From Rhodobacter sp. (GTDB lineage Bacteria > Pseudomonadota > Alphaproteobacteria > Rhodobacterales > Rhodobacteraceae): a stretch of DNA of 34,618 bases. Below are positions 7,883-17,277 of this stretch, piece after piece. The notes beneath the pieces are model-generated. The model did no database searches, was not told where the DNA came from, and saw only the letters and a program-made list of their open reading frames with translations. Location of the stretch: NCBI GenBank assembly GCA_020250445.1, contig JADCEF010000056.1, positions 1 through 34,618 on the forward strand, written 5' to 3'. Numbering within the stretch: the stretch's first letter is position 1; the number at the start of each line of letters is the position of its first letter. Position numbers and translations under genes: made by a program.

Positions 7883-7934
7883 CACCGCAGGTCCCTTTGC
7901 ACCATAGTGTATCCCACAGTCTGCCACGGGCAAG

Positions 7935-7954
7935 ATATGGTTTCATATGGTTTC
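7935..7954. promoter_or_regulatory. tandem 10-bp direct repeat upstream of the methylase
   Basis: ATATGGTTTC occurs twice head to tail (7935-7944 and 7945-7954), 53-72 bases upstream of the methylase start and between two divergent genes. Ten-base spacing puts both copies on one face of the helix, as for a regulator site. No separate controller gene is present, so autoregulation or a host regulator are the options. Confidence 0.4.
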
Positions 7955-8131
7955 CGGGCGCAGAATGCGCTGCCATGGTAAACGGGTCGTTAAACCCGGC
8001 GATTCAGCCCGTTCCCTGCCCCTAGCCACATCCCGCAAACTCCGCTACTCTGCCCCGCAGACCCGGAGAACGGGCGGATCGGGGCAGCAAGCCGGGCGGA
8101 CAGGCCCGGCGCAAAAAAACAGGCGTTATCC

Positions 8132-9298
8132 ATGACTGAGATGGTCTATGGCTCCATGCCCGCACGGGTGGGCGAGCCGGTCTTGCCGCGCTGGTGGCGC
8201 ACGATCGACAAATGGTCGCTGACCTGCATCCTGATGCTGTTCGGCATCGGCCTGCTTCTGGGTCTGGCGGCCAGTGTGCCGCTGGCCACGCGCAACGGGC
8301 TGGAGCCGTTCCATTATGTGCAGCGGCAGGTGGCCTTTGGCGGGCTGGCCATTCTGGCAATGCTGGGCACCTCGATGATGTCGCCCCATCTGGTGCGAAG
8401 GCTGGCTGTGCTGGGCTTTGTACCGGCCTTCGCCGCGCTGGCGCTGCTGCCGCTGTTCGGCACCGATTACGGCAAGGGTGCGGTGCGCTGGTTCTCGTTG
8501 GGTTTCGGTTCGGTCCAGCCTTCGGAATTCCTCAAGCCGTTCTTCGTGATCCTTTGCGCCTGGCTGATCTCGGCCAGCGCCCATCCGAACGGGCCGCCGG
8601 GCAAGACGGTTTCCTTTGTGCTGGCCGCGGTGATCATGGGCTTTCTGGCGATGCAGCCGGATTTCGGGCAGGCCGCGCTGGTGCTGTTCGGCTGGGGGGT
8701 GATGTATTTCGTGGCCGGTGCGCCCATCGTGCTGATCGCGACGATCCTGGCGCTGACCGGTGCCGGGGCGATGTTTGCCTATTCCGCATCCGATCACTTC
8801 GCGCGGCGCATCGACGGGTTCCTGACGCCGGACATCGATCCGCGCACGCAGCTGGGCTATGCCGCCAACGCCATTCAGGAGGGCGGCTTTTTCGGCGTCG
8901 GTGTCGGCGAGGGGCAGGTGAAATGGTCGCTGCCCGATGCCCATACCGATTTCATCATCGCGGTCGCGGCGGAAGAATACGGGCTGATCCTGGTGCTGGC
9001 GATCATCGCACTTTACGCCACGGTCACGGCACGCTCGCTGTTCCGGCTGATGAAGGAACGCGATCCCTTCATCCGGCTGGCGGGTGCGGGCCTGGCCTGC
9101 ATCTTCGGCGTGCAGGCGATGATCAACATGGGCGTCGCCGTACGGCTGCTGCCGGCCAAGGGCATGACGCTGCCCTTCATCAGCTATGGCGGGTCTTCGG
9201 TGATTGCCGCCGGCATCACGGTGGGCATGTTGCTGGCCTTTACGCGGGCGCGGCCGCAGGGGCAGATCGGCGATATCCTGTTCCAGCGGGGGCGATAG
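8132..9298 (+). CDS. ftsW: peptidoglycan glycosyltransferase FtsW
   Basis: FtsW is the SEDS-family septal peptidoglycan polymerase that works with the class B penicillin-binding protein FtsI in the inner membrane. This 388-residue protein has about ten membrane helices. It also has the SEDS signatures GAVRWFSLGFGSVQPSEFLK, MQPDFGQAAL, GGFFGVGVGEGQVKW, DAHTDFIIAVAAEEYG and the C-terminal LPAKGMTLPFISYGGSS. The start at the ATG at 8132 has AGGCG upstream. It is the first gene of the division run here: murD, which normally precedes it in relatives, is not upstream. A stretch of about 250 bases separates it from the divergent methylase. Confidence 0.96.
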   Translation: MTEMVYGSMPARVGEPVLPRWWRTIDKWSLTCILMLFGIGLLLGLAASVPLATRNGLEPFHYVQRQVAFGGLAILAMLGTSMMSPHLVRRLAVLGFVPAFAALALLPLFGTDYGKGAVRWFSLGFGSVQPSEFLKPFFVILCAWLISASAHPNGPPGKTVSFVLAAVIMGFLAMQPDFGQAALVLFGWGVMYFVAGAPIVLIATILALTGAGAMFAYSASDHFARRIDGFLTPDIDPRTQLGYAANAIQEGGFFGVGVGEGQVKWSLPDAHTDFIIAVAAEEYGLILVLAIIALYATVTARSLFRLMKERDPFIRLAGAGLACIFGVQAMINMGVAVRLLPAKGMTLPFISYGGSSVIAAGITVGMLLAFTRARPQGQIGDILFQRGR

Positions 9299-9301
9299 GG
9301 C

Positions 9302-10399
9302 GTGGCCGCGCCGCTGCTGCTGATCGCCGCCGGGGGGACCGGCGGGCACATGTTTCCCGCGCAGGCGCTGGCCGAGGCAATGATCGCGAGGGGCTGGCGG
9401 GTCAGGCTTTCGACCGATGCGCGCGGCGCGCGCTATGCCGGGGGGTTTCCCCGGGAGGTGGCGGTGGATCAGGTGGCATCGGCCACCTTCGCGCGCGGCG
9501 GGCTGGTGGCAAAGGCGCTGGTGCCATTTCGCATCGCGGCCGGGGTGGGCGCGGCCGCTCTGGCGCAGCTGCGCGACCCGCCCGACGTGGTGGTGGGGTT
9601 CGGCGGCTATCCGTCGATCCCGGCGCTGGCGGCGGCGGTGATCCTGCGGCGGCGGCGGATGATCCATGAACAGAACGGCGTTCTGGGGCGCGTCAACCAG
9701 GTCTTTGCCCGCCGTGTCGATGTGGTCGCCTGCGGCATCTGGCCCACCGCCCTGCCTGCGGGGGTCGAGGGGATTCACACCGGCAATCCGGTGCGGGCGG
9801 CAGTGCTGGAGCGTGCCGGGGCAGGCTATATTCCGCCGGGCGACTATCCGATAGGCATTGTGGTGATCGGCGGCAGCCAGGGCGCCAAGGTGCTGTCAGA
9901 CGTGGTGCCTGCGGCCGTTTCCCTGCTGCCGGTGGACATCCGCCGTCACCTTCGCATCTCACACCAGGCACGGACCGAGGATATCGCCCGCGTCGAAAGC
10001 GCCTATCAGGCAGCCGGCGTCATGGCCGACGTGGTGCCTTTCATCACCGATGTTCCGCGCCGTCTTTGCGAAGCGCAGCTGGTGATCTCGCGGGCGGGTG
10101 CCTCTTCGATCGCGGATATCTCCGTCATCGGGCGGCCGTCGATCCTTGTGCCGCTTGCGGCAGCCATCCGTGACGAGCAGACGGCCAACGCAAAAGGTCT
10201 GGTTGAGGCGGGCGCGGCCATTCTGGTGCCCGAGGCGCAGCTTGACGCCGCGACGCTGGCGGGCCACATCGCGGCGGTTGTGACCCGGCCCGAGGTGGCG
10301 ATGCAGATGTCGCAGGCCGCCCTCGGGCAGGGGCGGGGCGATGCGACCGGGCGTCTGGTGGCCGTGGTGGAACGTCTGGCAGGAAAAGAGGCGCCATGA
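9302..10399 (+). CDS. murG: UDP-GlcNAc:undecaprenyl-PP-MurNAc-pentapeptide GlcNAc transferase
   Basis: MurG adds GlcNAc to lipid I to make lipid II on the inner face of the membrane. The 365-residue, two-domain GT28 protein has the N-terminal loop [10 protein letters not shown] (11-20), a second glycine-rich segment [18 protein letters not shown] near the domain cleft, and the UDP-GlcNAc-binding [12 protein letters not shown] and [10 protein letters not shown] regions. The start is GTG at 9302, 3 bases after the ftsW stop. The stop overlaps the murC start by four bases (ATGA), suggesting coupled translation. Confidence 0.96.
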   Translation: MAAPLLLIAAGGTGGHMFPAQALAEAMIARGWRVRLSTDARGARYAGGFPREVAVDQVASATFARGGLVAKALVPFRIAAGVGAAALAQLRDPPDVVVGFGGYPSIPALAAAVILRRRRMIHEQNGVLGRVNQVFARRVDVVACGIWPTALPAGVEGIHTGNPVRAAVLERAGAGYIPPGDYPIGIVVIGGSQGAKVLSDVVPAAVSLLPVDIRRHLRISHQARTEDIARVESAYQAAGVMADVVPFITDVPRRLCEAQLVISRAGASSIADISVIGRPSILVPLAAAIRDEQTANAKGLVEAGAAILVPEAQLDAATLAGHIAAVVTRPEVAMQMSQAALGQGRGDATGRLVAVVERLAGKEAP

Positions 10400-11805
10400 G
10401 TGCGGCAACAAAACTTCCCCGAGAGCTTGGCCCGATCCATTTCGTCGGGATCGGCGGCATCGGCATGTCGGGCATTGCCGAGGTGCTGATGACGCTGGGC
10501 TACCGCGTGCAGGGGTCGGATACCAAAGCGTCCGGCATCACCGACCGGCTGGCGGGGCTGGGGGCCACCGTCTTTGAAGGGCAGCGGGCGGAAAATCTGG
10601 GCGCGGCCGCCGTGGTGGTGGTGTCATCGGCGATCAGGCCGGGCAACCCGGAACTGGAAGAGGCGCGTCGCCGCAAGCTTCCCGTCGTGCGCCGGGCGGA
10701 AATGCTGGCAGAACTGATGCGGCTGAAATCCAACATCGCCGTCGCCGGCACCCATGGCAAGACCACGACCACGACGATGGTTGCAACCCTGCTGGACAAG
10801 GGCGGGTTTGACCCCACGGTGATCAACGGCGGGGTGATCCATGCCTATGGGTCGAACGCACGGGCCGGGGCGGGCGAATGGATGGTGGTCGAGGCGGATG
10901 AAAGCGACGGCAGCTTCAACCGCCTGCCCGCGACCATCGCGATTGTGACCAATATCGACCCCGAGCATATGGACCACTGGGGCACCTTTGAGGCGCTGCA
11001 GAAGGGGTTCTTCGACTTTGTCTCCAACGTACCCTTCTACGGGCTGGCGGTGTGCTGCACCGACCACCCCGAGGTGCAGGCGCTGGTGGGCCGTGTGACC
11101 GACCGCCGCATCGTGACCTTTGGTTTCAACGCGCAGGCCGATGTGCGGGCGGTGAACCTGCGCTATGCGGGCGGCGTGGCACAGTTCGACGTGGTGTTGC
11201 AGAACGAAGAAGGTGCCGTGATCCAAGGCATGAGTCTGCCGATGCCAGGGGACCATAACGTGTCGAACGCGCTGGCGGCGGTGGCGGTGGCACGCGAGCT
11301 GGGCATGACGACGACCGACATCCGCGCGGCGCTGGCGGCCTTTGGCGGGGTCAACCGGCGCTTTACCAGGGTGGGCGAGGTGCTGGGGGGTGTGACCGTC
11401 ATCGATGATTACGGGCACCACCCGGTCGAGATTGCCGCCGTGCTGAAGGCGGCGCGGCAGGCGACGGCAGGCCGGGTGATCGCCGTGCACCAGCCGCACC
11501 GCTATACCCGGCTGTCCAGCCTGTTCGAGGAGTTCTGCACCTGCTTCAATGAGGCCGATGTGGTGGCGATTGCCGATGTCTATGCCGCCGGAGAAGACCC
11601 CATTGCCGGGGCTAGCCGCGATGATCTGGTGGCCGGGCTGATCGCCCATGGCCACCGCCACGCCCGCGCGGTGGTGGATGAGGCCGATCTGGCGCGCCTG
11701 GTGCGCGAACAGGCGCGGCCGGGGGATATGGTGGTCTGTCTGGGCGCGGGCACGATTTCGGCCTGGGCCAATGCCCTGCCACAGCGGCTGGCGGCGCAGG
11801 GTTGA
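10396..11805 (+). CDS. murC: UDP-N-acetylmuramate--L-alanine ligase
   Basis: MurC adds L-alanine to UDP-MurNAc in an ATP-dependent step, the first amino acid of the stem peptide, in the cytoplasm. The 469-residue Mur ligase has the N-terminal dinucleotide-like GIGGIGMSG (18-26), P-loop GTHGKTTTT (118-126), the central EADESDGSF segment and the C-terminal [10 protein letters not shown] motif. All three Mur domains are present and the length is typical. It overlaps murG by ATGA and is followed after 79 bases by a DUF2484 gene. Confidence 0.97.
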   Translation: MSAATKLPRELGPIHFVGIGGIGMSGIAEVLMTLGYRVQGSDTKASGITDRLAGLGATVFEGQRAENLGAAAVVVVSSAIRPGNPELEEARRRKLPVVRRAEMLAELMRLKSNIAVAGTHGKTTTTTMVATLLDKGGFDPTVINGGVIHAYGSNARAGAGEWMVVEADESDGSFNRLPATIAIVTNIDPEHMDHWGTFEALQKGFFDFVSNVPFYGLAVCCTDHPEVQALVGRVTDRRIVTFGFNAQADVRAVNLRYAGGVAQFDVVLQNEEGAVIQGMSLPMPGDHNVSNALAAVAVARELGMTTTDIRAALAAFGGVNRRFTRVGEVLGGVTVIDDYGHHPVEIAAVLKAARQATAGRVIAVHQPHRYTRLSSLFEEFCTCFNEADVVAIADVYAAGEDPIAGASRDDLVAGLIAHGHRHARAVVDEADLARLVREQARPGDMVVCLGAGTISAWANALPQRLAAQG

Positions 11806-11884
11806 CCGGGCGGCCCTGTCCAAAAAGACCGCTCGCCTGCCCGGTGCCCTGTCGGATAGCCTGCCCTGCGGGGGGACTGATGGA

Positions 11885-12145
11885 ATGACCGCATCGCTGA
11901 CGCTGGCCTGTCTTTGGGCGATCATCGCCAGCGTTGTCGCAATGACGCCGCGCCGCTTTCACTGGCCGGGTGTTGTGGCACTGATCGCCGCCGGGATACC
12001 GCTGCTGGGCTGGGTGACCTGGCAGAACGGCCCGCTGTGGGGGATGCTGGCACTGGCCGGGGGCGCCATGATGCTGCGCTGGCCTGTGGTGCCCCTTGCG
12101 CGCCGCCTGTGGCGGCGGGACGGGGCGCAGGAACCGGCGGAATAG
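11885..12145 (+). CDS. DUF2484 family small membrane protein
   Basis: This is an 86-residue hydrophobic protein with three likely membrane segments (about 4-20, 28-45 and 49-64) and a basic, charged C-terminus ARRLWRRDGAQEPAE. In Rhodobacteraceae a DUF2484 protein is characteristically encoded between murC and murB, as here, which suggests a link to envelope or division; its role is unknown. The ATG at 11885 is used. A three-codon mini-frame (ATG GAA TGA) overlaps it at 11880-11888, so the start may be partly masked. An upstream G-rich run (GGGGGG) may serve as ribosome-binding site. Confidence 0.85.
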   Translation: MTASLTLACLWAIIASVVAMTPRRFHWPGVVALIAAGIPLLGWVTWQNGPLWGMLALAGGAMMLRWPVVPLARRLWRRDGAQEPAE

Positions 12146-12193
12146 CGCGCGTTTGCGCTTGCCTTGGACGCGGGCCGCGGTGATCCTCGCGGC

Positions 12194-13474
12194 ATGGGTA
12201 AGGTGGCGGATATCAAGGACTGGGAAACGCTTGAGGCCTGGCTGAAGGGCCGGAGCCGTGAGGATGCTGTTTGCATCGCGCACCGCGCCGCGATGCGGAT
12301 GGCACCGCTGTACTGGATCAGTCTGGATGAGGGCTGGGCGCGTGAACGTGATTTGACAGCGGTTGCGACACTTTGGCCTTTGCTGACCTCGGGAGTTGCG
12401 CGCGAATATCCAACCCCCGAGGTCGTCGCCGCCTCCTTCTTCGCCACCGCCACCTACGCCACCGCCGCCGCCGCCCCCGCCGCCGCCGTCTCCGCCTCCT
12501 TCTTCGCCGCCGCCGCCGCCTCCGCCTCCGACGCCGCCTCCGCCGTCTCCGCCGCCACCGCCGCCGCCACCGCCGTCTCCGCCGCCTCTCAGTTTTGGCC
12601 GAGTGTCATTAAGGACTGCGCGACGCTGGAGGCGGCCGGCGATCCGTTCGCCTTTCCGCTGTGGGACGGCCCCGCGCCGGAACGGATTGCGGATGCCTGG
12701 GCGCAGACCCGTCAGGAGTGGGCACAGGCAGGCGGCCCCATCTGGGCCTTCTGGACGCAATTCTACGAAAACGCCCTTGCAGGCCGCCCGCAGAATTGGC
12801 CCCTGCTGCACGACATCGCCCTGATCCCGGCAGAGGATTGGAAGGGCGGGCCGGACAGGGTGCATCCGATTATTGAGGGGATGCTGAATAGGCGCGCTGA
12901 TGAAGAGAAAGGGAAAGGGGAGGTTGCCCAGGACCTTGCCGGTCTTCCGGCCGCGCCACGGCCGACAATTCAACAGGTTCAAGCCGCCCTGTCGCTGAAC
13001 CGGGTTGCCCTGCCCCCGACCTTCGATGCGGTCGAAGGATTCATCGCGCTTGAAATCGAGCGTCTGCAATCCCGCAACCATCAGTCGGATGACGAAGCCG
13101 CGGAAGCCCGGCGCATGATCCGGACGCTGTCCTTTCTGGCCGAGGCTGTCTTGCAAATGCGCGCTGCCGTTCCGGCAGAAGGCCCGGCAAAGGAAAGTCA
13201 GGCGAGGGATGTTGAGGGGCTTGCAAGAGTTTACATGAAGAAACTCGGCGATTTGCCCCGCATCAAGGCGGATGAGGTTGTCGAAGGGATGTGGAGCGCC
13301 GGAAAGGGAGCATGCCAGGTTGGACTTATCGGTTGCAGCGCCACCTTGATGGTGGCTTTCGGCCTTCCGGCACTGGCCAGCGTCGCCGCCGCAACCCTGG
13401 TGTTTGCGCCGAAACTTGGGTCTGACGCCATCAAGGGGGCAGTCGAACTTGCCAAAAGCCACGCCAAACCCTGA
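12194..13474 (+). CDS. hypothetical Ala/Ser-rich repeat protein inserted in the division cluster
   Basis: This 426-residue protein of unknown function starts at the ATG at 12194 (MGKVADIKDW). Residues 1-77 are a conserved-looking N-terminus (WETLEAWLKGRSREDAV, AHRAAMRMAPLYW). Residues 78-133 are a low-complexity Ala/Ser/Thr tract. Residues 134-235 carry aromatic-rich motifs (FWPSVIKDC, PIWAFWTQFYENAL, WPLLHDIALIPAEDWKGG). A helical region with TFDAVEGFIALEIERLQ follows, and there is a hydrophobic segment near the C-terminus (about 375-412) that could lie in a membrane. I recall similar hypothetical proteins in Rhodobacterales, without a known role. It separates DUF2484 from murB and is flanked downstream by duplicated repeats, which suggests insertion into an ancestral cluster. 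Confidence 0.8.
   Translation: MGKVADIKDWETLEAWLKGRSREDAVCIAHRAAMRMAPLYWISLDEGWARERDLTAVATLWPLLTSGVAREYPTPEVVAASFFATATYATAAAAPAAAVSASFFAAAAASASDAASAVSAATAAATAVSAASQFWPSVIKDCATLEAAGDPFAFPLWDGPAPERIADAWAQTRQEWAQAGGPIWAFWTQFYENALAGRPQNWPLLHDIALIPAEDWKGGPDRVHPIIEGMLNRRADEEKGKGEVAQDLAGLPAAPRPTIQQVQAALSLNRVALPPTFDAVEGFIALEIERLQSRNHQSDDEAAEARRMIRTLSFLAEAVLQMRAAVPAEGPAKESQARDVEGLARVYMKKLGDLPRIKADEVVEGMWSAGKGACQVGLIGCSATLMVAFGLPALASVAAATLVFAPKLGSDAIKGAVELAKSHAKP
12424..12591 (+). repeat. GCC-type trinucleotide repeat tract inside the hypothetical gene
   Basis: About 170 bases are built almost entirely from GCC, TCC and ACC triplets. They include two related 30-base segments starting GCCTCCTTCTTCGCC (about 12430 and about 12493). 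All repeats keep the reading frame and encode Ala, Ser and Thr. Such tracts are prone to slippage, so length differences between strains are expected without frameshift. Confidence 0.85.
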
Positions 13475-13497
13475 TCAAATTACCCCGTCACCAAACG

Positions 13498-13710
13498 GCG
13501 CACCCTTCCTTCTTGCCGGATTTGACCCGCGTCAAATCCGGCCGCGCCTGCCTGCCCGTGGCAGGCGCGTTACCGCGCCAGCCCAGGCAGGCGCGGCCGG
13601 ATTACTGGCGTCAGCCTTGGGAAGGGCCCCTTGCCTGCGGGCTTGCGCCCTTCGGCAATCGGACCGTGAAAACGCTCCCCCGGAGCGTTTTCAGACGGTC
13701 CTCTGGGGGA
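13498..13710. repeat. intergenic repeat, copy 1
   Basis: The unit begins GCGCACCCTTCC and runs through stem GGATTTGAC/GTCAAATCC, a GC-rich stem with CCTGCC/GGCAGG, the sequence GAAGGGCCCCTTGCC, and a hairpin TGAAAACGCTCC-CCC-GGAGCGTTTTCA (13667-13693) flanked by GGACCG/CGGTCC. Its last 150 bases (13561-13710) are the first member of a tandem pair. There is no coding signal. Confidence 0.85.
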
Positions 13711-13860
13711 GGCAGGCGCGTTCCGCGCCCGCCCAGGCCGGCGCGGCCGGATTATCAGCGTCAGGCCTGGGAAGGGCCCCTTGCCTGCGGGCTTGCGCCC
13801 TGCGGCCATCGGACCGTGAAAACGCTCCGCCGGAGCGTTTTCAGGCGGTCCTCTGGGGGC
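13711..13860. repeat. intergenic repeat, copy 2 (tandem, 150-bp period)
   Basis: This is a near-copy of 13561-13710 at an exact 150-base offset: GAAGGGCCCC falls at 13621 and 13771. The hairpin recurs at 13817-13843 with loop bases changed but the stem intact. A few substitutions (TTACTGGCGTCAGCC versus TTATCAGCGTCAGGC) show it is not brand new. Confidence 0.85.
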
Positions 13861-14114
13861 GCAATGATGGGCGGCGTTGCGGGGTCGTCAGCGGGGGGTT
13901 TGCAAGGGACCGCGCTTCAACGTCCTCCAGCGACATCGCGTTCGAACATGCTGAAGTGCTCCCCTTGCCCCCCCTGCGCCCCCCGCGAGCAATCCCTGCT
14001 CCCGACCATCCGATTGCTGACCTGAGGTGGCGGCGTTTCGGAAGGTCAGCAGATGACGTCCACTCATGTATCATTCTGGACATGATGTTGCTTCATCGTC
14101 TCTGCTGGCACAGG
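13861..14114. other. gene-free spacer between repeat copies
   Basis: These 254 bases hold no recognisable gene. The last third (about 14040-14110) is noticeably lower in GC than its surroundings and contains a 6-bp inverted repeat TCATGT/ACATGA (14064-14085). The first part weakly resembles the murB-proximal sequence after copy 3 (GGGGGCGC, GGGGT, GTTTGC, GGGACC in the same order). Confidence 0.4.
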
Positions 14115-14417
14115 GCGCACCCTTTCCTTCTTGCCGGATTTGACCCGCGTCAAGTCGGGGCATTGCCCCGACGGCCGCGCCTGCCTGCCCGTGGCAGGCG
14201 CGTTACCGCGCCAGCCCAGGCAGGCGCGGCCGGATTGCTGGCGTCAGGCCTGTTGCTTCCCCGCCCTGCGCTTGCGCGCAGTGCGTTCGGGCCTGACGAT
14301 CTGCCACTGGCAGATCGTCCGGGCGGCCCTCACCCCCTTGCCTGCGGGCTTGCGCCCTGCGGCAATCGGACCGTGAAAACGCTCCCCCGGAGCGTTTTCA
14401 GGCGGTCCTCTGGGGGC
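14115..14417. repeat. intergenic repeat, copy 3 (expanded)
   Basis: The same unit as copy 1 returns: GCGCACCCTTTCC at 14115, the GGATTTGACCCGCGTCAA stem, the CCTGCC/GGCAGG region, and TTGCCTGCGGGCTTGCGCCC. The hairpin TGAAAACGCTCC/GGAGCGTTTTCA is at 14374-14400, and the copy ends CGGTCCTCTGGGGG. Two extra hairpins are inserted, GTCGGGGCATTGCCCCGAC (about 14154-14172) and a stem around GACGATCTGCCACTGGCAG. The copy ends about 100 bases before murB. Confidence 0.85.
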
Positions 14418-14514
14418 GCTTTTCCAGGGTGTGTCGCGGGGTGTTTGCGGGCGACCGTTCTTCAGGGACGTCCTGCGGCCTTGCGAACAGGCGCGCGCCT
14501 GCGGGGCCGGTAGC

Positions 14515-15450
14515 ATGACCCCCCTTCCCACCCCGCGCGGCACGCTGACCGCCGGCCGCCCCCTGGCCGATCTGACCTGGCTGCGCGTCGGCGGCCCGGC
14601 GGACTGGCTGTTCCAGCCGGCGGACGAGGCCGATCTTGCCGGTTTCCTGCACGATCTGGACCCGGCGGTGCCGGTTTTTCCCATCGGCGTGGGCAGCAAC
14701 CTGATCGTGCGCGATGGCGGTATCCGGGGGGTGGTGATCCGGCTGGGGCGGGGCTTCAACAGCATCCATGTTCACGGCGACCTTGTGGTGGCCGGGGCGG
14801 CGGCGCTGGATGCGCATGTGGCGCGGGCGGCGGCAGAGGCGGGGCGGGACCTGACCTTTCTGCGCACCATCCCGGGCAGCATCGGCGGGGCAGTGCGGAT
14901 GAACGCCGGGTGCTATGGCAGCTATGTGGCCGATCATCTGACAGAGGTGCGCCTTGTCACCCGCCAGGGCGAAACCCTGACCCTTGCGGCACAGGACCTG
15001 CACCTGGGCTACCGCCGCAGCACCCTGCCGCAGGGCGCTGTTCTGGTGCAGGCCACGTTCCGCGCCCCCCCCGGCGATCCGGCGGTGCTGGCGGCGCGGA
15101 TGGCCGACCAGATCGCCCGGCGCGATGCCAGCCAGCCCACGAAAGACCGCAGCGCAGGGTCCACCTTCCGCAATCCGGCGGGGTTTTCCAGCACCGGCCA
15201 GCCCGGCGACAGCCAGGACCGCAAGGCCTGGACGCTGATCGATGCCGCCGGGATGCGCGGCGCGCGGCTGGGCGGGGCGCAGATCAGCCAGCAGCATGCC
15301 AATTTCCTGATCAACGCCGGGGGGGCCACCGCCGCCGATCTGGAAGAATTGGGCGAAAGGGTCAGAAAAAGGGTTTTCGATCACAGCGGTTTCACATTAG
15401 AGTGGGAAATCATGCGCGTTGGTGATCCGGCGGCGCAAGAGCAAGAATAA
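14515..15450 (+). CDS. murB: UDP-N-acetylenolpyruvoylglucosamine reductase
   Basis: MurB reduces UDP-GlcNAc-enolpyruvate to UDP-MurNAc with NADPH and bound FAD. The 311-residue protein has the FAD-binding RVGGPAD (24-30) and [12 protein letters not shown] (58-69), the pyrophosphate-region [16 protein letters not shown], the catalytic-serine motif GSTFRNPAG, and [18 protein letters not shown] near the end. The ATG at 14515 is chosen; the frame is open to 14431, but that segment reads as repeat-derived sequence. Because about 1 kb of repeats precedes it, it may need its own promoter, which I could not identify. Confidence 0.96.
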   Translation: MTPLPTPRGTLTAGRPLADLTWLRVGGPADWLFQPADEADLAGFLHDLDPAVPVFPIGVGSNLIVRDGGIRGVVIRLGRGFNSIHVHGDLVVAGAAALDAHVARAAAEAGRDLTFLRTIPGSIGGAVRMNAGCYGSYVADHLTEVRLVTRQGETLTLAAQDLHLGYRRSTLPQGAVLVQATFRAPPGDPAVLAARMADQIARRDASQPTKDRSAGSTFRNPAGFSSTGQPGDSQDRKAWTLIDAAGMRGARLGGAQISQQHANFLINAGGATAADLEELGERVRKRVFDHSGFTLEWEIMRVGDPAAQEQE

Positions 15451-15484
15451 CGGGCCAAAGGCCCGGTCAAAGGCGGTGGCGGGC

Positions 15485-16402
15485 ATGTCGGGCAGGGCAG
15501 CCCCCAAGGTGGCGGTGCTGATGGGTGGGCTTTCCGCAGAGCGGGAGGTGTCGCTGGTCACGGGGCGCGCATGCGCCGCCGCCCTGCGGGAGGCAGGGTA
15601 TGACAGGGTGACCGAGGTGGACGCAGGTCCTGACCTGCCCGCGCGTCTTGACGCGATAAAGCCCGATGTCTGCTTCAACGCCCTGCATGGCCGCTGGGGC
15701 GAAGACGGCTGTGTGCAGGGCATTCTGGAATGGCTGCGCATCCCCTATACCCATTCGGGCGTGCTGGCCTCGGCGCTGGCCATGGACAAGACGCGGGCCA
15801 AGGACGCCTATGTGGCCGCCGGTCTGCCGATCGTGGCCAGCCGTCTGGCCCGCACGGCAGAGGTGCGCGCGCACCATGTGCTGCCGCCGCCCTATGTGGT
15901 GAAGCCGAACAACGAAGGGTCCTCGGTCGGGGTCTATATCGTGCACCAGGCGGCCAATGCGCCGCCGCAGCTGTCTGCCGACATGCCCGATGTGGTGATG
16001 GTCGAGGCCTATGCGCCGGGGCGCGAGCTGACCGTTTCCGTCATGGGGGACCGCGCGCTTTGCGTGACCGACATCGTGACCACTGGCTGGTATGACTATG
16101 ACGCCAAATACACGCCCGGCGGGTCGCGCCACATCCTGCCCGCAGCACTGCCTGCCCCCGTCACCGAGGCCTGTCTGGACTATGCGCTGCGCGCCCATGC
16201 CGCGCTGGGGTGCCGGGGGCTGAGCCGCACCGACCTGCGCTGGGATGAGACGCGCGGGCTGGACGGGCTGATCCTGCTGGAAACCAATACCCAGCCCGGA
16301 ATGACGCCGACATCGCTGTCACCCGAACAGGCGGGGTTTGTCGGCATCCGCTTTCCCGACCTGTGCCACTGGATCGTGGAGGATGCCTCGTGCGACCGCT
16401 GA
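15485..16402 (+). CDS. ddl: D-alanine--D-alanine ligase
   Basis: Ddl joins two D-alanines with ATP to supply the end of the peptidoglycan stem peptide. The 305-residue ATP-grasp protein shows [17 protein letters not shown] at the N-terminus, [12 protein letters not shown], the ATP-binding [16 protein letters not shown] and the metal-binding C-terminal [20 protein letters not shown]. The start is taken as the ATG at 15485, 34 bases after murB. The frame extends to a TTG at 15419 inside murB, which is less likely. It overlaps the ftsQ start by 13 bases. Confidence 0.95.
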   Translation: MSGRAAPKVAVLMGGLSAEREVSLVTGRACAAALREAGYDRVTEVDAGPDLPARLDAIKPDVCFNALHGRWGEDGCVQGILEWLRIPYTHSGVLASALAMDKTRAKDAYVAAGLPIVASRLARTAEVRAHHVLPPPYVVKPNNEGSSVGVYIVHQAANAPPQLSADMPDVVMVEAYAPGRELTVSVMGDRALCVTDIVTTGWYDYDAKYTPGGSRHILPAALPAPVTEACLDYALRAHAALGCRGLSRTDLRWDETRGLDGLILLETNTQPGMTPTSLSPEQAGFVGIRFPDLCHWIVEDASCDR

Positions 16403-17277
16403 AACCCGATGCGGCGTTGCCGCGCGATCCGGCCCCAAGCCGCACCGCCTACCGGATGCACCGGCTGTGGCTGACCCCGCTGTTCCGGTCGATGCTGCGC
16501 GTTGGCCTTCCCGTCTTCACGGTGACTTTCAGCGCCGGGCTGTACCTTTCGGACGACACCCGGCGGACCGAACTTGCCAAGACCTGGGAAAGCGCCTGGA
16601 CGGCGGTCGAGGAACGGCCCGAGTTTCAGGTGAACCTTCTGGCGATTGACGGTGCCTCTCCCGTGCTGGCCGAAGCGATCCGGTCCAAGCTGGCGCTGAA
16701 GTTCCCGCTGTCGTCCTTTGAGATCGACATGGCGGCAACGGCGGCAAGGATTGAAGAGCTGGACGCCGTGGCAGACGCCGACCTGCGGGTGCGGTCCGGC
16801 AACGTGCTGCAGGTGACAGTCACCGAACGTTTGCCCGTGGTCATCTGGCGGACGCCGGCAGAACTTTCGCTGCTGGACATCGAGGGCCGCCGCGTGGCGC
16901 GGGTCTTTTCCCGCATGGACCGGCCCGACCTGCCGCTGATCGCCGGGGAAGGGGCCAATGCGGCTGTCCCCGAGGCGCTGGCGCTGCTGGCAGCCGCCGG
17001 GCCGATCCAGCCACGTCTGCGCGGCATGGTGCGCATGGGCGAGCGGCGCTGGGACATCGTTCTGGACCGCGACCAGCGCATCCTGCTGCCCGAAGCCGAT
17101 CCGGTTCCGGCGCTGGAACGGGTGATGGCGCTTGACAAGGCAGAGGCGCTGCTGGCGCGCGATGTGACCGCGGTCGATCTGCGCAACAAGGACCGTCCCG
17201 TGCTGCGTCTGGCACCGGATGCGATGACCATCCTGCGCGCCTCTCAAGGCGTTGAAACCGGAGCAAGTTCCCTATGA
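16390..17277 (+). CDS. ftsQ: cell division protein FtsQ
   Basis: FtsQ is a bitopic inner-membrane divisome protein that links FtsZ/FtsA-stage assembly to the FtsL/FtsB subcomplex. The 295-residue product has a short cytoplasmic N-terminus, one membrane helix (about 35-53, [19 protein letters not shown]), a POTRA-type domain from about 70 with [12 protein letters not shown], and the periplasmic FtsQ domain with [11 protein letters not shown] and [13 protein letters not shown]. The GTG at 16390 (reading RPLKPD) is preferred because relatives begin MRPL; it lies inside the end of ddl. The stop overlaps ftsA by ATGA. Confidence 0.94.
   Translation: MRPLKPDAALPRDPAPSRTAYRMHRLWLTPLFRSMLRVGLPVFTVTFSAGLYLSDDTRRTELAKTWESAWTAVEERPEFQVNLLAIDGASPVLAEAIRSKLALKFPLSSFEIDMAATAARIEELDAVADADLRVRSGNVLQVTVTERLPVVIWRTPAELSLLDIEGRRVARVFSRMDRPDLPLIAGEGANAAVPEALALLAAAGPIQPRLRGMVRMGERRWDIVLDRDQRILLPEADPVPALERVMALDKAEALLARDVTAVDLRNKDRPVLRLAPDAMTILRASQGVETGASSL

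Noticed and set aside
8126-9778. 550-codon frame antisense to ftsW and murG
   Set aside because: It spans two real genes, is rich in His/Arg/Gln, and has no motifs; a typical shadow.
12396-12824. Proline-rich frame over the triplet tract
   Set aside because: It is the same triplet tract read in another frame (CCx = Pro). It lacks a plausible start and contradicts the downstream conserved sense frame.
11612-13462. Long antisense frame with poly-glycine region
   Set aside because: The glycine run is only the complement of the GCC triplet tract. The sense-strand frame has coherent motifs, and the antisense one overlaps the end of murC and all of DUF2484.
13561-13860. CRISPR-like array because of regular repeats
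   Set aside because: Only two tandem 150-base copies without distinct spacers and no cas genes; a simple tandem duplication.
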